This document shows, piece after piece, positions 6,553-9,341 of a stretch of 9,341 nt of DNA. Source of the stretch: JBFHDX01 sp041584475. GTDB taxonomy: Bacteria; Pseudomonadota; Alphaproteobacteria; UBA8366; JADFVY01. The stretch spans positions 1 to 9,341 of the forward strand of contig JBFHDX010000135.1 of NCBI GenBank assembly GCA_041584475.1. Reading direction: 5' to 3'. A program made the position numbers and the translations under genes. The notes below the pieces were generated by a model. That model was not told the origin of the DNA. It did not search any database and saw only the letters and a list, made by a program, of their open reading frames with translations. The number at the start of each line of letters is the position of its first letter. Position 1 is the stretch's first letter.

Positions 6553-6938
6553 CCCGGACCGTCGCGGAGATCATGGCGACCCGGCTCGTCACCTTCACGC
6601 CGGAGACGAACATCCACCGGGCGATCCGGGTGCTTCTGGACCGCCGGATCTCCGGCGCGCCGGTGGTCGACGAAGACGGGAACCTGGTCGGCGTGCTGTC
6701 GAAAAAGGACTGTCTCAAGATCGTCTTTTCGTCGCGCTATCACGACGACTGGGGCGGGCCCGTTCGCGACTATATGAGCGCGCCGGTCGAGACGCTCGAC
6801 GCCGACCAGGATATCGTGAGCGCCGCGCAGCACTTTCTCGGCAGCCATTTCCGACGTTTTCCCGTGCTCCGCGCCGGCAAGCTCGTCGGTCAGGTCAGCC
6901 GCGCCGACATTCTGAGGGTCCTGACCGAGGAGCGGTGA
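6549..6938 (+). CDS. two-CBS-domain protein coupled to the nqr-like cluster
   Basis: A 129-residue soluble protein consisting of little more than one CBS pair. CBS1 spans about residues 4-60 (VAEIMATRLVTFTPETNIHRA, ending GVLSKKD) and CBS2 about 70-127 (VRDYMSAPVETLDAD, ending GQVSRAD). Both end in the G-x-[VL]-S-x-x-D pattern that contacts adenosyl ligands in the family. CBS pairs generally sense AMP, ATP, NAD-type nucleotides or S-adenosylmethionine and regulate a partner protein or transporter; the ligand here is unknown. The GTG start overlaps the nqrM stop by 4 bases, with AAGGA at 6535-6539 upstream. It is therefore most likely made with the NQR-like proteins. A link to the energy state sensed by the complex is inference. 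Confidence 0.9.
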   Translation: MTRTVAEIMATRLVTFTPETNIHRAIRVLLDRRISGAPVVDEDGNLVGVLSKKDCLKIVFSSRYHDDWGGPVRDYMSAPVETLDADQDIVSAAQHFLGSHFRRFPVLRAGKLVGQVSRADILRVLTEER

Positions 6939-6940
6939 GA

Positions 6941-6963
6941 CGGCGCGGCCTGCGCTCGCGCCG
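6941..6963. terminator. G+C-rich hairpin after the nqr-like cluster
   Basis: CGGCGCG (6941-6947) and CGCGCCG (6957-6963) form a perfect 7-bp stem with a 9-base loop, starting two bases after the CBS gene stop. It sits in the 60-base gap between convergent genes, a plausible place for a terminator on either strand. No T-run follows on either side, and an overlapping alternative stem (6952-6957 with 6964-6969) also exists. Chance hairpins are common at this base composition. Confidence 0.3.
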
Positions 6964-6998
6964 GAGCGCGCGCCGGTCGAACTGACGCGACCGCCGCG

Positions 6999-7535
6999 CT
7001 ACGCGTCACCTTGTTGCAGCCGCCGGCGGTGCTCTCGGAACCAGCGCTCCGCCGGCTGGAATGCGTCGAGCGACGCGATCTTCGCTTTGGTCCAGGCTGC
7101 CAGCTCACTGTCGGTCTTCGACAGATCGATCGGAAACCGCAGCGGCTGCGCCACGTGCCACGGCGTGTCGACGAAGAATTCGAGGCGGTTGCCCTCCGGA
7201 TCTTGGAAATAGACCGACCACGTCGTGCCATGCGACACCGGCTCGGGGCCGAGGCCGCCATGGGCGCGCAGGGCGTCGTGGACGGCCCGCAGCGACGCGA
7301 GATCGGTTGTCCGAAACGCGATGTGGTCGAGCGAACCGGCGGCGAACGAGCCGGCTTCGGCCTCGGCGAGCACGATCTGGTGGTGCTCGGCCGGGCTGCA
7401 GGACAGGAAGACCATCGCCGGCCCGCCCGGCGGGCTGCGGTCGGTGACCCGGAATCCGAGCGTGCGGGTGTAGAACGCCTCCATCAGTGCCAGGTCGCGG
7501 ACGCGGATCTCGAAATGGCTCAATGACACCGGCAT
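6999..7535 (-). CDS. VOC-family (glyoxalase/extradiol dioxygenase-like) protein
   Basis: A 178-residue cytosolic protein of the vicinal oxygen chelate fold, with two beta-alpha-beta-beta-beta modules. The first begins LSHFEIRVRDLALMEAFYT and the second LDHIAFRTTDLASL, ending in VYFQDPEGNRLEFFVD. His7, His71 and Glu119 are at the positions of the two-histidine, one-carboxylate metal site of single-domain VOC enzymes of the type I extradiol dioxygenase group. The substrate is not predictable; glyoxalase, dioxygenase and thiol-transferase activities all occur in the superfamily. Residues 124-178 form a C-terminal extension rich in Trp, Arg and Lys. The ATG at 7535 was chosen because the VOC fold begins right there. 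The same frame stays open upstream to 8408, but that part is the shadow of other genes. It is convergent with the CBS gene and divergent from the DUF1330 gene. Confidence 0.88.
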   Translation of the reverse strand: MPVSLSHFEIRVRDLALMEAFYTRTLGFRVTDRSPPGGPAMVFLSCSPAEHHQIVLAEAEAGSFAAGSLDHIAFRTTDLASLRAVHDALRAHGGLGPEPVSHGTTWSVYFQDPEGNRLEFFVDTPWHVAQPLRFPIDLSKTDSELAAWTKAKIASLDAFQPAERWFREHRRRLQQGDA

Positions 7536-7593
7536 GCCGATTTCCCATGCTGACGACTCCCGAGGATACTCGGCCAACCGGGAGGCACGATCA

Positions 7594-7653
7594 ATGTCGG
7601 CTCTGCTCGGCGCGCCGGACCGGCGTCGCTTGCGCGACCCGGGAATTGCGTAA
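7594..7653 (+). CDS. possible 19-residue leader-type ORF
   Basis: ATG at 7594 preceded by GGAGG at 7581-7585 with an 8-base spacer, which is close to ideal and better than many real genes in the window. It opens the peptide MSALLGAPDRRRLRDPGIA and stops at TAA 7651-7653. It lies in the 207-base divergent region upstream of the DUF1330 gene, 89 bases before its start. The Arg-Arg-Arg-Leu-Arg run could make it a regulatory leader, but this is speculation. The overlapping palindrome CGCCGG-A-CCGGCG (7613-7625) lies inside it. Confidence 0.25.
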   Translation: MSALLGAPDRRRLRDPGIA

Positions 7654-7742
7654 GGGCGTCGGCGCGGCATAGAAAGACCTGGCGCGGTACTACTGCCGAC
7701 GACCGACGAGACCCGCCCACGGATCAGGAGAAGGCGACTGCC

Positions 7743-8054
7743 ATGGCCAAGGGATACTGGATTGCCCGTGTCGACGTGACGGACCCGGAGGCATACAAGC
7801 GTTACGTGGAGGCGAACGCGGAAGCGTTCGCCAAGTACGGCGCGCGGTTTCTCGTGCGCGGCGGCAGCTTCGAGTCGGTCGAGGGCTCGTCGCGCGCGCG
7901 CAACGTCGTGATCGAGTTTCCGGATTACGCGGCAGCGCTCGACTGCTATCGGTCTCCCGAGTACCGGCGCGCCATGGAGTTCCGGCGTTCGGCTTCGGAC
8001 GGCGACCTCGTCGTCATCGAGGGCTATGACGGGCCGCAGCCCGGTGGCGCGTGA
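7743..8054 (+). CDS. DUF1330 family protein
   Basis: A 103-residue soluble protein matching the DUF1330 pattern: GYWIARVDVTDPEAYKRYVEAN at the start, then FLVRGGSFESVEG, then RNVVIEFPDYAAALDCYRSPEYRRA and the final DLVVIEGYDG. These proteins adopt a small ferredoxin-like, dimeric alpha-beta barrel fold. No biochemical role is established that I know of. The ATG follows AGGAGAAGG (7726-7734) by 8 bases. It is divergent from the VOC gene, and its 3' end overlaps the convergent rhombosortase gene by 31 bases (8024-8054), so no terminator separates them. Confidence 0.9.
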   Translation: MAKGYWIARVDVTDPEAYKRYVEANAEAFAKYGARFLVRGGSFESVEGSSRARNVVIEFPDYAAALDCYRSPEYRRAMEFRRSASDGDLVVIEGYDGPQPGGA

Positions 8055-8641
8055 CATTCGCGGCCGTCGCCGCGTGACACGCTGAACACGACGAGGGCGC
8101 TTGCGGCGCCGAGCAGGTGAACCTCGGGCACGACCGAAAACAGGCCAGCGTCCGCGGTGGCGAACGCTGTCTCGCCAGAAACAAACTCGTACGCAACCTT
8201 CGCCGTGAACAAGAGAAGCAGCGCAATCCATGCCGGGCGACCAACGCGATCGCGGATCCCATGCAGCGCCAGGGCGACGACCAGCGCGCTCACCACCCCG
8301 GAAAGACCGCCGAACCGTGCCATGTCCGGCATCAGGAGGAGTGCGTAGAGACTGCCCGCGAGCGTGGTCAGCGCGATCAGCCCCAGGTAGGCGGCCCGAC
8401 ATCGGCACTCAAGCCAGGCTCCGGCCACGATCAGCACGGCCACGTTATAGGCGAGGTGCGTGGTCGAGAAATGCACGAAAGGGCCGGTGACGAGTCGCCA
8501 ACCCTCGCCAGCCAGCACGCGCTCCCTCTCATAGACGAGCAGGTCGGCGGCGGCCGGCGCGAGAAACAGCGCCACGCTGCCCGCCGCCAAGATCATGGTG
8601 ACGACGGGCAGGTCCCGTCTACGCCGAATGACGACGGCCAT
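8024..8641 (-). CDS. rrtA: rhombosortase (rhomboid-family intramembrane serine protease)
   Basis: A 205-residue polytopic protein of the rhomboid fold, of the compact rhombosortase type that cleaves GlyGly-CTERM proteins in the inner membrane. Visible landmarks are HFSTTHLAYN (His57, His62, Asn66) in helix 2, the catalytic serine in GGLSGVVSAL (Ser114), and the catalytic histidine in VVPEVHLLGAASAL (His175). About six helices are present. I prefer the ATG at 8641, which overlaps the upstream gene by 23 bases and gives the usual short Arg-rich start (VIRRRRD). A TTG at 8695 has GGAGG eight bases upstream, but that G-run encodes the glycines of the neighbour's sorting signal and the extra residues look atypical. 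The upstream gene carries a GlyGly-CTERM tail, which strongly supports the assignment. Confidence 0.9.
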   Translation of the reverse strand: MAVVIRRRRDLPVVTMILAAGSVALFLAPAAADLLVYERERVLAGEGWRLVTGPFVHFSTTHLAYNVAVLIVAGAWLECRCRAAYLGLIALTTLAGSLYALLLMPDMARFGGLSGVVSALVVALALHGIRDRVGRPAWIALLLLFTAKVAYEFVSGETAFATADAGLFSVVPEVHLLGAASALVVFSVSRGDGRECHAPPGCGPS

Positions 8642-9341
8642 GGCGTGCGGCGACGGCGGCAAACAGCAGGAACAGGACGGCGAGTCCGCCGCCAAGGTGC
8701 CCACCTCCGGTATAGCCCGGGCTACGCGTGACCCGGTATTCGTCGGGGCGTTCCTTCACGGCGACCCTGAATCGTTCCAGCTCGGCGGTCAACTTTACGA
8801 CCAGGTCATCGGCGGCGAGTGCGAAGCCTTTTTGCGAATCGCGGCGCAACTCCTCGCTCTGGTTGACGAAAGTGGCGGAGCCCTTGACCTGGCTCAGGCC
8901 CGGAGCGCGGAACAGCATTTTGCGGCTGGCGATGTCGTATACCGCGGCATCCAGCATGGTACTGGTGTCGTTCTTCTCGCCCTTTACGATATAGGCGCCG
9001 ACGATCGTCCAGTAGGTGAGCGATAGCAGGCCTTCATCGGTGTACTGGACCTGGTCGTACGACAGCAGGGCGATGACATCGACCCCGTACATCGTGCGGA
9101 TCTGGTCTAGATTGCCAAAGCCCCCGCCGGGCCGCAGATATGCCGTCGGGATGAGCTCGATCCGGCGCACGAATTCGTAGCGTCGGAAGTCGCCGGCAAT
9201 TCGTTCCATCAGCGAAAATTTCTGTTGTTCGTCGATCTGGTGCTGCGCATGACGGCCGGCGGGCGGCGGGACGAAGGCGACACCGACGGTCATCGGTAGT
9301 CGGAGCTCGGGTATCGTCGGCGTCTCCACGACGTCGGTGCG
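8619..9341 (-). CDS. rhombotarget lipoprotein with GlyGly-CTERM signal, 5' end outside the window
   Basis: 240 residues are visible and the frame is open to the window edge. A GTG at 9329 exists, but the codons before it continue in frame and the family begins with a lipoprotein signal peptide, so I take the gene as truncated by the window. Landmarks that I associate with the rhombotarget lipoprotein family are LRLPMTVGVAFVPP, RIELIPTAYLRPGGGFGNLDQ, YGVDVIALLSYDQVQYTDEG, LLSLTYWTIVGAYIVKGEKN and LDAAVYDIASRKMLFRAPG. The C-terminus has GGGHLGGG, then a hydrophobic helix LAVLFLLFAAVAA and an Arg-rich tail (RHGRRHSA), a textbook GlyGly-CTERM sorting signal. It would be cut by the rhombosortase encoded just downstream, releasing the protein from its C-terminal anchor. 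The lipobox cannot be checked here. Its biological role is unknown. Confidence 0.88.
   Translation of the reverse strand, partial: RTDVVETPTIPELRLPMTVGVAFVPPPAGRHAQHQIDEQQKFSLMERIAGDFRRYEFVRRIELIPTAYLRPGGGFGNLDQIRTMYGVDVIALLSYDQVQYTDEGLLSLTYWTIVGAYIVKGEKNDTSTMLDAAVYDIASRKMLFRAPGLSQVKGSATFVNQSEELRRDSQKGFALAADDLVVKLTAELERFRVAVKERPDEYRVTRSPGYTGGGHLGGGLAVLFLLFAAVAARHGRRHSA

Noticed and set aside
6999..8408. A minus-strand open frame of 469 codons covering the VOC gene and running on upstream
   Set aside because: Only the part from 7535 downstream has VOC motifs; the rest is Arg/Pro-rich low-complexity translation lying antisense to the DUF1330 gene and over the rhombosortase gene in another frame.
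8642..8704. Upstream starts (GTG 8704, TTG 8695) for the rhombosortase
   Set aside because: The GGAGG before the TTG is fixed by the glycine codons of the overlapping sorting signal, and the added Cys/Pro-rich residues are unlike rhombosortase N-termini; not fully excluded.

Overview
The window is about two-thirds G+C, gene-dense and intact in its reading frames. It looks like a chromosomal segment of a proteobacterium: Shine-Dalgarno starts, overlapping operon genes, and an NQR cassette and a rhombosortase/GlyGly-CTERM pair, both families known mainly from Pseudomonadota. I cannot fix the class from sequence alone. No tRNA, rRNA, CRISPR array, insertion sequence or attachment site was seen, and no gene-free stretch exceeds about 210 bases.

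Layout. 23-943 (+) is an EamA/DMT exporter and 1033-1296 (+) a small, probably winged-helix protein. From 1439 to 6938 (+) runs one tight eight-gene cluster: a shortened nqrB-like gene, nqrC, nqrD, nqrE, nqrF, apbE, nqrM and a two-CBS-domain gene. They are joined by overlaps of 4-8 bases or gaps of 3-7 bases. 6999-7535 (-) is a VOC-family metalloenzyme, and 7743-8054 (+) a DUF1330 protein transcribed divergently from it. 8024-8641 (-) is a rhombosortase, and 8619-9341 (-) is its probable substrate, a rhombotarget lipoprotein cut by the right edge.

The centre of interest is the NQR-like cluster. NqrF (FAD and 2Fe-2S), NqrD/NqrE (paired membrane cysteines) and NqrC (FMN-threonine) keep their visible cofactor residues, and the maturation genes apbE and nqrM are present. 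However, there is no nqrA, and the NqrB-like protein is only 264 residues. It keeps about ten membrane helices but lacks the periplasmic segment with the FMN-accepting threonine and the usual TDP-type motif. The sequence therefore supports a path from NADH to FAD, to 2Fe-2S, to the membrane Fe-S centre, to the NqrC FMN, but not the standard exit through NqrB FMN to quinone. A CBS-pair gene coupled to nqrM adds a possible nucleotide-sensing partner. This may be an undescribed, reduced NQR-type complex. Whether nqrA or a full-length nqrB lies elsewhere in the genome cannot be known from here.

The right end is a self-contained protein-sorting unit, with the protease gene directly downstream of, and overlapping, the gene for its likely target.
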